Shown here: positions 12,401 through 25,721 of the stretch, piece by piece
Position numbering within the stretch: the first letter of the stretch is position 1
Layout of the letters: the number at the start of each line of letters is the position of its first letter
Origin: Pseudorasbora parva
Taxonomy: Eukaryota > Chordata > Actinopteri > Cypriniformes > Gobionidae
Assembly (NCBI RefSeq): GCF_024679245.1
Contig: NC_090187.1
Coordinates: 3,113,251 to 3,177,250 of the forward strand
Length of the DNA: 64,000 nt
Direction of reading: 5' to 3'
The notes under the pieces: generated by a model
Database searches by the model: none
What the model was told of the DNA's origin: nothing
Seen by the model: only the letters and a program-made list of their open reading frames with translations
Made by a program: the position numbers and the translations under genes

Positions 12401-15400
12401 AAGTTTAAGTCTTTTTTTATATTTTTTATCTGCCATTTATATGTTTTCTCGTGCAACCTGGCCGGCTTGGTTAACTTTTAACGGCCGTTATGCTGTTTTG
12501 TTTTTTCCGACGTCGACTGGAACATCTAACATGTTAGAAATATATTGCTAAAACACATTGCAAAGACTGTGGACTGTGTAGCACTGAATTGTGGAGTTAG
12601 ACCGTTAAACAGTTTTTCAACATTGCTGTGCTCCGGATTTTCTAGGTGGGGCTAAAACGGTAGCTCGATGACGCACTGGAGCCTCTGAGCCTGGCCCCGC
12701 CCCTACTGTCGGTGACACACTGGAGCCTCTGAGCCTGGCCCCGCCCCTAATGTCGGTGACGCACTGGAGCCTCTGAGCCTGGCCCCGCCCCTACTGTCGA
12801 TGACGCACTGGAGCCTCTGAGCCTGGCCCCGCCCCTACTGTCGGTGACACACTGGAGCCTCTGAGCCTGGCCCCGCCCCTAATGTCGGTGACGCACTGGA
12901 GCCTCTGAGCCTGGCCCCGCCCCTACTGTCGGTGACACACTGGAGCCTCTGAGCCCGGCCCCGCCCCTAATGTCGGTGACGCACTGGAGCCTCTGAGCCT
13001 GGCCCCGCCCCTACTGTCGATGACGCACTGGAGCCTCTGAGCCTGGCCCCGCCCCTACTGTCGGTGACACACTGGAGCCTCTGAGTCTGGCCCCGCCCCT
13101 AATGTCGGTGACGCACTGGAGCCTCTGAGCCTGGCCCCGCCCCTACTGTCGATGACGCACTGGAGCCTCTGAGTCTGGCCCCGCCCCTACTGTCGGTGAC
13201 GCACTGGAAATACGTTTTATTCTATGCGATTTATTGCTAGCCTAACTTGTGTTATGCTAGTTACATAAGTAGCTAAATTGCATAAAATGGAGAGGGGAAA
13301 AGTACGGACTATTCTGTTGCAGATCGAGGAGGACGATCGAGTTGGTTATCGAATATGTCAGTGTCCTCTAAGTTTGTTTCTGGCTCTGTAGGCCAATTAA
13401 TAAGCCGCTAGGAGCATCCATTCCTTCTGTAGCGGTGACAGTTGGGTAAGGCGGAGGCAGCTTTCCTACAAGTGGGCGTGGTTTCAGTGCAGCCAGCGGA
13501 CACGCCCCCAGCATTTGAGAGAAGAGACTACTGTTCATTTTTTTCAAGATTTTGATCTCATTTTATTTACTTGGCGACTTTTTTATCATTCAAATTTGTC
13601 TGGGTGGTTAACATTTTTCTGTGGTTTGACAAACACATACTTAATTTTGAATTCACAGGGACTTTAAATAACTAATAAAATGCATACCTCTTGATGAAAA
13701 TAAATGCCATGATGATATTTTTATGAATTTAATGCATTCATTTTTGGTTAAGATCATGTATTGAAAATGCAAGAGTGCAGCACTCTGTAAAGTCTCCTCC
13801 AGCACATCACAAATATTTTAAATGAATTTAAGGTCTGGACTCAGAGGAGTGAAAAATATCCTTCATGCTCCCTCCTAATCATTCTTTGTCATCCTGGAAT
13901 ATGGCCATAATGTGTCTTCCTACACAGTTGTTAAAGAAATGAAAAGCTACACACGCCCATCAATTAGGGTTGGAAGAACTGTCTACACGTACAATCTTTT
14001 ATGTAGTAGTAAATAAATAAATTAATAAAAACAACCAATTTGTAATGGGAATAAAACATGAATAAATAAATAAAACCAGCTCTTCCATGACACATCTCCC
14101 TTAAGTAGTGGTGTTAAGGAGTGAGTGTGTGTTTATATAGGGAAGACGCTGAGAGATCCACCCAACTTTATGACTTATAGCAAAATTATTGCATTAACTC
14201 AAAGCAAAGAAAGAGGAGTCCAGGAGCAGTCTTAAGTAAGATATAAGAAACAGACTGATTTTATAATATCTGTGTTGTATCAGAAATACATCATGTGAAA
14301 TGTATCAGACCAGCACAAACATAATTAAGAGATGCAACCAAACACACAACTGTGGCTGCTTAGCCACTAATTAGATGCTAATAGAGTGGCAGAGAACATT
14401 TTGATTGTGCAACAGCACTGATAAATGAAATCTGAGCGCAGCACACGCCATTACAGAAGCTCGGACAGTTTTAATGATGGAAAGGGAACAAAATGAATGA
14501 CTCTGACGTCAGCATGCAGAAATGAGATGAACTCTACGGGGTACAAAAGAGCGGCACTCACGTCCTCGTCCAAGTTGGTCTGCTCCAGATCTACTACTTT
14601 AAACTGCACCCTCTTAAAGATCTCCTCCAGAGATTCACATGATTTATAGTCCAGCTTCTCTCCTATGATGACACAAAGAGAAAAAAAGAGAGATGTTACA
14701 CACACATGCACGCACGCACTATAATATATATATATATATAAAACAACACCACAACAACACAAGTCCAAACACACAGGTTTTTCTGTTACATTATTATTTA
14801 CTGTAAACTGGAATCATTTGAATGTGAGACCAGTTTGTCTATAGACACACACCCATTAACTACACAAACTAAAAAAGCATTCAAACCAGTCTTAACATGT
14901 TGAACTCAATGTAAGGTGTGTGTGTGTGTATATATATATATATGAGAAAACGTGACGTATAGGGTTCCCACATCTTTTGACCAATTCATTTACATGACTT
15001 TTGTAATTATACTGGATTAAGATAAATACAGTTAAAGCAAATATGATTCAGACAGCAGATATAATGTTTCACTAGTGTGTGAGGACACTCGAGTTCATTT
15101 CTGTGAGGAGAGCAAAATAAAGTAAACTGTGACGTATCATACCCACACATTCTTCATACAGTGACTACCAGTAAAAATGATTCAGACACTTTGACCTGAG
15201 CATGTTTTGTTGAAGTGTTTTCTCTTTAATTGCTAATGCGACCTTTGGCACCACAGACTGAACTAAATGAAGCATTGCTGCTCATTGGTTGAGCTAAATT
15301 AGTATTATCTAATAGTGTACTTAAATCTAACAGCTGATTGGCTGATTGTAATCCATTACATCCCTTTATATCAAAGTTATCTGATATTATCAAGATGAGT

Positions 15401-18400
15401 TTGTTCTGAAAGTTTAACTTTAAGTTCTTGTCATATTGTATTACCATTTTCTAAACTATAGCGAATAAACTGTGATAATGCGAGAACATGTTGAAGCTGT
15501 CTGAATAAAATTTGGGTTTGACTGTATATCATCCAAAAGTTTAGGTTCAATAAAGCCCCTTTCACTCTTAAGCCCCTTTCTAACTGCACGTCGGACCCGC
15601 AATATTCCCGGAGCATTGCCGGGTCGCCTTCTGTGTGAAAGCAACCACGTCCCGGAATTGATTACCGAATTCGACCCGGGTCGGGGACCTAGTAATATTG
15701 CGGTATTCGACCCGGGACGAGCGCTGTGTGAACAAAAGCCGAAACTAATGCCGCAACGTGTGCGTAGTTATCGTGCGACTCCTAGAGCTTGTTTTTTCAA
15801 TAATACAACCCTGCAGTGCCAGAAGAGCTCGTCGGTGTTTTAAACGCAGAGTGTGTTCGTCTACAAAAGAAACTAAAATTAAACAAGCAGAAATGAGCGC
15901 AAACTGGACACAAGTCGAGACCACGGAGCTCCTTGATATCCACGCTGAAGCTGAGATCGCTCGCCATTATACGTCACATCCGGATGTCACGTGTCAACTC
16001 GACCCGGGACCGTTAAGCGGTTGTGTGTGAAAGCGCACATATTACGGCATTTCGCTGGCAGTGTGAATGGACCAAATCTAGCGGCCCGGGAACAAATGCC
16101 GGGTCGCATTATCCGTGTATTTGCCGGAATCGCAGTGTGAAAGGGGCTTAAGATTTAATGATTTTCTAAATCATTTATTTTATTAAAAATACAGGAAAAT
16201 GTTTAAATTGTGAAATGTTATTACAATTTTAAATAGTTTTCTATGTGAATATATAGTGAAGCGTAATTTATTTCTGTGATCAAAGCTGAATGTTCAGCAT
16301 TACTTCAGTCTTCAATGTCACATGACCCTTCAGAAATCATTTGGTTTAAAATAATAATATTTTGGAACAAAGTACAAGTCTTTCCTATCACTTTTAAATC
16401 AATTTATTGCACCCTTGCTGAATACAAACACAAATAAATAATAAATACAATCTCTAGTATATAGAGAGACTGAACATCTTTTAGCCAGTTAAATAGCTTA
16501 AAAAGGAGAACTAGCAGTATATAAGACATTCCCATGATTGATTACATTTCTATGACTATTCAAGACCTGGAAATTACAATTTTAAACTTTCAATGACCGT
16601 CTGAACATTGAACACTGTGATAAAGCCCATTATTAGCTCACCTTTGAGGTCTAGGCACTCGTTTCGCTGTGTCAGGTCTTTTAAGTCCTATGGACAAAAA
16701 GAAAAAGAAAGAGTTTACTATTAAGAAATGATGTTTAATTCGTATTGGATAGATAGGTGACGAGCCAAGATTCCTAATATAACTGTAGTCAGAAGTGTGT
16801 GAGCAATGACAATGGTTTGAAACAAACACACTCGGATAGACAGAAGAAATAATAAACTGACTAATACACTCTTGTTTGTTTTCGTGTGTGTTTTTTCTAT
16901 CCTAGTGAGGACTTCAACCTGAATGCACACTAACTCATGAGGACCCGTGTCACCGTTGGGACATAAATTGAGATCCCCATGAGGAAACAAGCTTATAAAT
17001 CATACAGAATGAGTGTTTTTGCAAATGTAAAAATGCAGAACGTTTTGTGTGATGGGTAGGTTTAGAAGTAGGCTTACTGTAAGGGAAGATAATATACGGT
17101 TTGTGCAGTATAAAAACCATTACACCTATGGAGTCTCCACAACGATAGAAAACCAGACGTATGTGTGTGTGGGCATGTTTTTGTGACATATGAGGACACA
17201 AATGTGTAAAATGACATGGGTATGACATTACAAGGTGAGAGTGAAATATGAGGACATTGGTATAATTTCATTTCTCATTCCAAATCTCCATTCAGATACT
17301 TATAAGAAATGTCTGAAGTGGTGTGTGTGTGTGTGTGTGTGTGGGCATGTTTTTGTGACATATGAGGACACAAATGTGTATAATGACATGGGTATGACAC
17401 AGGTATTACAGGAGAGGGTGAAATATGAGGACATTGGCCTTGTCCCCACTTTTCAAAATGCTTATAAATCACACAGGATTAATTTTTTTTTAGAAAGTAA
17501 AAATGCAGAATGTTTCCTGTGATGGCTTTAGGGACAGGGACAGTGTAGGGGGATAGAAAATACGGTTTGTACCGTATAAAAACCATTACATCTATGGAAT
17601 GTCACCATATGTCACAAAAACAAACGTGTGTGTGTGTGTGTGTGTGTGTTCAGTAACATGTCTCACACTAGAACTAGGGGACTCAGAGACTCAAAGAGTT
17701 GAAAGTATGCCAGTTTAAACGTTGAATTCATACGTTTCAAGGCTGTGTAAACACTAGGATGTCTGTGCTCTGAAACACCAGGGGGCAGCTGCACTAAACC
17801 TGTTCTCTGATCAGCAATATGTCCACAGCATTCAGAGTCACCACCTGACATTTAACACTGCCTTGCAAACAGCATCTGACCCCTGAGTTTTCTAATGTGA
17901 CTTCAATGAGCCTTGTGTTTCTCCTGTTACACAAGCCACCTGCGGCCATCTTTTACGCACCAATCAAAGAGTTGGGTTGTGTGCACTTGTACATGTGAGG
18001 AGGGAAACTGTATTAAAGACGACCCATTATGATTTTGTTACACTTTCATCTTTCTTTAGTGTGTAATGTTGCTGTTTGAGCATGAAAAAGCTCTGCAAAG
18101 CACAAAGTCCCTCCAGTGGGAGTTAATCTCTATATCAGTGTCAGTGTTTCTGAACTCCCTGAAACGCCTCCATTGTAGTCTTGAGTCACGTCACAATATT
18201 CCTCATTTAAATTATTCATACGCAGAATAAAGGGACGGGCCTGGCTGAGTTAGTTACAAATGTGTTGAAACTGCCATAAGGGGAGGGACATTTTAACTTA
18301 TAGTAAGGAGAGGGACATTTCCCAAACACGCCAGAAGAGCTTGTCCAATCACAACACACTGCTCCAGCCAACCAATGTTGAAATCCGATGGCTCAGAAAG

Positions 18401-19874
18401 GCCTTCATTGACTCCAATGTCATTTCCTCTCTAAAGACCCATAAAGGCACTAAAGACGTCGTTACAAAGCCCATCTCACTACAGTGTTTGGTTGTTGCTG
18501 GCTGTCTGTCCGTGATTTTAATGTTGCATGTCTTGCAACGCGCAACGTTTGTGTGTGTAACGTTCGTCTTTTGCCATCTTGCGAATAATTGTTAAAGCCG
18601 AAAGCGATGACCCTCGCCCGATATCCCTCCGGCTGACATGTTGATGTGATATCTGATCTAAGTGGGCGTGGTGTGAGTAAGGTACGAGAGGGCTGATGGT
18701 AGTCTCGTGACCGAGTCATGACAGCGCTATTCAGCCTGTACTCCAGTTGGGTCAACTTTATTTTTTTTGTTTTATAATTTATATATTTTATATTCAAACT
18801 GAAAACATGATGTGATTAACACTCAAGTCAAGTCAAGTCCCGAGTCTTTAACTTCCAAGTCCGAGTCAAGTCTCAAGTATTTTCTTTTTTGTCAAGTCAA
18901 GTCACAAGTCATAAAAATAGCGACTCAAGTCCAAGTCACCAAGTCTCAAATGCCCATGTCTTCTGATTACCTCTCCATTACAGCACCTGTTAGTGGGTGG
19001 GATATATTAGGCAGCAAGAAGCAGGAAAAATGGGCAAGTGTTAGGATTTGAGTGAGTCTGTGACAAGGGCCAAATTGTGATGGCGAGACGACTGGGTCAG
19101 ATCATCTCCAAAACTGCAGCTCTTGTGGGCTGTTCCCGGTCTGCAGTGGTCAGTATCTATCAAAAGTGCTCCAAGGAAGGAACAGTGGAGAACCGGCCAC
19201 AGGGTCATGGGCGGCCAAGGCTCATTGATGCACGTGGGGAGCGAAGGCTGGCCCGTGTGGTCCGATCAAACAGACGAGCTACTGGAGCTCAATCAGGGTG
19301 CCCATGCTGACCCCTGACCCCGCCGAAAGCACCAACAGTGGCACATGAGCATCAGAACTGGACCACGGAGCAATGGAAGAAGATGGCCTGGACTGAGAAA
19401 TCATGTTTTCTTTTTCATCACGTGGATGGCCGGGTGTGTGTGCGTGGCTTACCTGGGGAACACATGGCCCCAGGATGCACAATAGAAAGAGGGGCAGTGT
19501 GAGACTTTGGGCAATGTTCTACTGGAAGAGTTTGGGTCCTGCCATCCATGTGGATGTGACTTTAACACGTACTAAATACCTAAGCATTGTTAACCTCTTT
19601 AAGCAGGATAACGCACCCTGCCACAAAGCAAAAATGGTTCAGGAATTGTTTGAGGAGCACAACAACAAGTTGGAAGTGTTGACTCGGCCTTCAAATTTCC
19701 CCAGATCTCAATCCAATCGTGCATCTGTGGGATGTGCTGAACAAACAAGTCCGATCCATGGAGGCCCCACCAAACAACTTACAGGACTAAAATGATCTGC
19801 TGCTAACATCTTGGAGCCAGATACCACACGTTTTGGCAAAAAAACGGGGACCAGCACAATATTAGGCATAATGT

Positions 19875-19951
<77 letters not shown>

Positions 19952-22900
19952 CACACACACACATACAGTATACAGATCTGATATGGCCGCTTGTCTTTTG
20001 TGCTAAGCAAACATAAAGGGAGCATTAATCTTCTTTGTAGCTCTCTCTCTCTCTCTCTCTCTTTTTACAGGCCTGTTTGTGAAGTCATTTTTCCAGGGGT
20101 GACTAAGCAATTAGGAGAGGAACACAAGCACAGACTGAGGTGGTGGAAAAACACATACATACACACACACTCAGTAATGACCGGCTATTTTCTGCCCTGG
20201 GGAATCCCAGTGGAAAATTACCATGATGCCCTCGGAAGGATTTAACAGACTGATGTCCTTTTGAACAACTACAGGTTACACATATTGCTCCAAAAATACA
20301 TAACACTGCAAAAAGCACACTTGCAGAGAAAAATAGAGGAATGAAAAAGAAACCGATGGGAAACACAAAAGCAGCAGACTTGTGAACGGAGGGAAAGAGG
20401 GGAGGAGAACGGCAGCATGTGCTGGTTGGTGAGTGATTGTGGGTGTTAGCTGGCATCTCTGTGCAAACATCAGGCCACGATAACATGATCACTCTGTTTC
20501 TGTCCGTTTTCAGTGACTCAGCTAGCAGCAGACGGGAGAAACTGCTCTCTCGCTCTCTACATCCATCGATCTGTTTCAGCAGGCCTCCTGTTTCATTATA
20601 ACACCCTGCCGAGTCTCACCTGAAATCTTTCATGCATTTTTGAAGTCAGCATTAAATTAAAAATCACCCAGGCTATTTTCTCATAATGCATTCAGGTCCG
20701 TTTTTGCCCGGATTAGAGAAAAAATATAAGAAAAAGCATAGTTTTTAGAACAGAACTGAACCTTGCAAATGTGTGCAAAATGTGTGTGTGTGTGTGTGTT
20801 TTTTATTTTAAAGTTACACTTTTGGGTTCGGGTCTATTTTTATTCAGGTATTAACTGAGGCTTTACCAGTGTTGGATGCTTAATGCAGTGACTAGTACAG
20901 TAACCTAATTATTACATTGTTGAAGATGTAATTGTTAGCTAGTAATTAATAACTTTTTTTTTTTTTAGAGTAACTCACCCAACACTGGGCTTTACACATT
21001 ATAATATAGAGACTTTATCTCACACATATTTGGGAATTCATTTTGGTGATAAACATCAATATGCACGCCTATCGATAAACCATTGCAGCGTAAAAAAAGT
21101 CTTTCATCTTAAGGTGAAAGTTACACAACAGTAGATTCATAAATTTGGACTATTTTTGTGCATCAGTTAATATTAATTTGCTAAATTAATTATTAATTTG
21201 ATTTAATTAAATCAAATTATTTAAATTCAGGTTGATACTGGTAATTCACAGATTATACATTCTTATAAATTACACATGATATATTTAAAGGGTTACTTCA
21301 GCGATTAGCATATGGCTTTGTATCAGTAGAAACCCTGGAGTATATTCAACTGATTGTGCTTTCCCCCCTCATATCCCCCTGAGACAAGAGATTCATGCAT
21401 TTTATTTCTGGAAAAATTCCTCCTATGACGCAAATTGACGATATTTGTATCATAGGAGGAATGTTTGCCCAAAGGCTAAAGACTACAGCCAGCAGAGGGA
21501 GCCATTTCCTCATGTTTTGAACCCGCGTATGGGAGATGGAGATCACACTCACACCTCAGCTCAGCTACAGGCACTCATTTAAACGGAGCTATGCTGAGCA
21601 ATGTAAGTCTTTTAACTTCTCAAATTAATTTCTATAAAAGTTAAGCTTGCAAAGGCATGAACTGAAACGCGGCAGACTGAAGTCGCGTTGTGAATGTATG
21701 CCGCGAGTGTAGTGGCGATGACCTCAGCTCTCATCACGAGAGCTCATCAGCTCATTTATCTCACTCCTGCAGTTAGTGCTCAGTGCTGTGATACTCGCGC
21801 GGTCACTCACTCATTATATTGAACACACACGTTCAGTTTTTAATTGTAGTGTCTTCTCCAACTCAGTCACTGTAATCTAGTAGCGGTGGCTTTGGGAATG
21901 GCCTCACAGGGCAGCGAAGCATTCTGGGAACTGTAATCTTTCATCCCCATGAGGCAAAAATACATTTTCTGTCTTTTCTCAGTCGAGAAGGCACCAAATT
22001 CAAAAAATAATTTCACATTTCTACTACATTGAGGACCCAGTTTAAATACAGATTCATCTTCCCAGCGCCGAAGTACCCCTTTAAATTAAAATACTTATAT
22101 TTAAATAATTTTTTTACATAAATCTTGTTTTTTCTACGTTCATATATATATATATTATATCCAACAACAGCCATACTTGGCTATTCATTACCATTCATGA
22201 CCTGCTTTTCTTTTCTGATGCAGAGCCATTTAAGACTCTTATGGTATGATTTGTTTAAGGAAGTCTAGTAAGTAACATTAACCGACAGAAAACAGGCATG
22301 TTCCCGTTGAGCTCTAACCAAACCATTAAAACGCTACATGCAAATAACTGTGAATTTGACTGTGTGTGTGTGTGTGTGTGTGTGTGTGATCAGGATAAGG
22401 AGAAATGACCGTTTGTTGACTCAGTATGGTATGTTTACAACGGCGTGCCTATAAGAGGCTTTCAGTAAGCGAGCTGCAGCCAGAGGGAGTCAGGAGGCAT
22501 GTGACTGGTCCGACGCCAGAGGTTAGCGAGGTTATATGTTTGTGATCACAGTACAGATGTAATCAGCGCAACGGGCCAACTGGGGATACAATAGAGATTA
22601 CTAACGTGCACGATCAAGCTTCCCTTTCTTCAGTGAGTTTGTCATTTATGGAGAGTTAGGGCAAAAATGCCACCATATTCAAGATAAGGGGACATAAATG
22701 CACAATAAAAAGTAAATCGGTTGCTCTTTATTTTACAGTATGTGCACTTACTTGTACTTAGCTAAGAAAGTACTGGGTGATATAAGGTAACTACATGGTT
22801 ATTACCCATAAGTACTAGGGGAATAACAATACATTGTGTTTTTTTTTTTTACTTCCAAACACAAATTAATATATTTTTATGCAACCTGATAGACTTCTAT

Positions 22901-25644
22901 CCCTCCATTTAAAGCCCCTTCCTTTAAAACTCCAAAAAATAGAGTTTCAGTGCTCTCGGTACATTAAACGACTATATAATGTTGAATATAATGTGTAATA
23001 ATGCAATGGGGGAGAATTTGTGGGTCCTGATAATACAATAATAATAACAAAGTAAAAAAAAAAACCTCTTAATTTTGGCTTAAAATATGTCGGTACGCAT
23101 CATATTGTGAGTTCAGTATTGAGATTTGTATCGTATCGTTACACCCCTAATAACTACATGCAGAACACAGGACTGTGAAATAAAGTGCCAGTAAATCTAC
23201 TACAGGTCGCGATTACAGTGAAAATTAAGCAGCATTACATCTCGATCTGCGCACGATGCATCAGTTTTATTTTTTTCAGTGTTGAGCATTATAACCAATC
23301 ACATATGTTTCTGTTGAGTGTATGAAAGCAATGACCAATCAGGTGTTTAGATTAGTCACCAGCAATTCAGAAATTTCTGCAATCTTGCTAACTCTCTCAT
23401 CATAAAAACAAAGAGCAGATATAATGTAAATGAGATTAATTTTGCAATGTTAGACAGCTTCAGTGATAACTCTGTGACTTTGTCATGGACCGTTCTTTGC
23501 TTGCTTTCTATATATATTTTTATTTTCTTTATGATACGAGAAAAAAAAATTATATCTTGATTTTCTAATCTTTAATCTCATTTTTTTGCAATTTTTTATG
23601 TATTTACTATCATTACATCAAGGGGATTGTATTTTATTGTATATTCTGTATTGTATTGCATTGCATATTCTGCAATGACGTGTCATTATACTGCAGTTCT
23701 GTCCTTTATGTAGACTATTTTGTGCAATTGTTGTGTAAATACATCTATGCCACCTTTGATCAGCATTAAACAGTCTGTGCAGATAAACATACCATGTCAG
23801 ATGCAGCTTCTGTTCCACCTTTGCAGTATAAAGATGTCTTTTGTTCATGTTGATAAAATTGGTGAGAGTCAATAGTATTCTGACTGATTGAATACATTTA
23901 GGGATTTGACATAAAAACAACAGAGATGCATTAAATATGGTAATCAATTACTACAAAGCAAATATTGCCTCTTAATGGGGAAAAAATGACCTAGGTGTGA
24001 AAGCAATGCTTTATGACTTCAAAGAGGACTTTTGAAGAATTTCCAGGATGTTTTTGCAGATGCGTTACCTGAATCTGTTTGAGCACTTTTGGGATTGGTT
24101 TGCAGTTGAGCTTCTGGCATGCTTGTCTGTAGGCATTCAGAATCTCCTCCACAGTCACATTTTGGGCTGCAGAGACAAAACAGCAAAAAACAAGGTCAAA
24201 GGTAATTTATCATTAAATGGAAAAACAAAAACAGATTAAACTATTTCTTCACAGCATTAAATTAAAGCCTAAATCTCATTCTTCATGTTTGGAACAGCTG
24301 TTGCTCTCACAATGCCTTAAAATACTGCCTTCATAGGCACATGTGTAACGTCAGGCCAAGAAAGAGAGTTTGAACAATGTAAGGCAGGAGGGAGCGAGCG
24401 TGAGGGCAAACGGATCTGTCCTCGTTGAGTCTGGGAGGAGATCAGTGTGTGTACACTGTGATTCTTGAGCGCTCTCAGTAGGGCCTTTGTGTAGCACATG
24501 AATACACACACTCAAAGAACCAAGCGGTCTAGACCTTTTAAGCGCTGTCTACAGTCATATGACTTCATACATTCAGACTTATTGTTTCTAGGTGACACAT
24601 TCGTGCGTGCAGTGCAAGGTGGTTTAAGGCGAAGCTAAAATATCAGGGCTCTACAGCGTGAACATTCGCTTGGTGTTCGCTTTTGGTGTACAGTGTTGTT
24701 TGTTATACAAAGACATTAAACCACAACATAAAAGTAGGTGAAAATAATCAACAACAACAAAAAAACTCAACATAACTTAAATAATTTTAAATTGTTCTGG
24801 TCAATATTTCTAACTAGCTACATTTTCATGGACACCTTTAGATTTATTCTGATAGATGATGAATCCAAATCAAGTGTTTACATGGTCGCTAAATAAAGTG
24901 ATTGGGTTGTTGTGTGTGTTTATATGTCACAAGCTTCAAATCGGAATAGATCTTTTGACACTGCACAAACATACACATACAATTTCCCGATGTTTGTGCA
25001 TACTAACCATTCTCCTACATTGCTTCATAATGGGTTGTTTTTAAGAGCAGACTTAATATTTACATTATCTATTTTGGGCACAAATCAGGAGATGGCGAGC
25101 ATATGAACCATTGTTGATCTGTTAATGGCAGATTAGACTTGTCAATAAAAATCTTGGTTTTAATCACACCAAATCTGTGGTACGACTACAGCGTTTGTAA
25201 CCGCTATGGCTCTGTTTGGTTTATGGCAGTGTGTACATGACCAAAGAGACACACGTGCAGTGTACAAGTTAAAATTCTGGTTTATTTTCCCCCTGTATAT
25301 GTAAACCAGCTGTGCATCCTGTTGATTACCACATACATCTGTGTGTACAAACGAATGGACACGTTTACAGTAAACAGTCACAATGCAAGCTTTTCTTTAC
25401 TACAAATGACCCCTAGATCATGATGCAGTGCTTTCCAATATCATTTGAAAGTTCAGCCAATGTAAACTGGATCTCTGGTATGGTGGTAAGTGAAGATGTG
25501 TAGAGACCATTTGGACACTTTTACAGCTGGAGCGCGCTTGGATTGGATTGATTGCTCAGATTGACAGGTCTTGATTTACCATACACCATAGAACAGGAGC
25601 ATACAGCTGTAACAGGGCTGGAAGATCATAACTCATCAACTAGA

Positions 25645-25721
<77 letters not shown>

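Noticed and set aside
12667..13204. CRISPR-like array
   Set aside because: The units are directly contiguous 44-bp repeats with no unique spacers, and the context is a vertebrate intron. It is a minisatellite.
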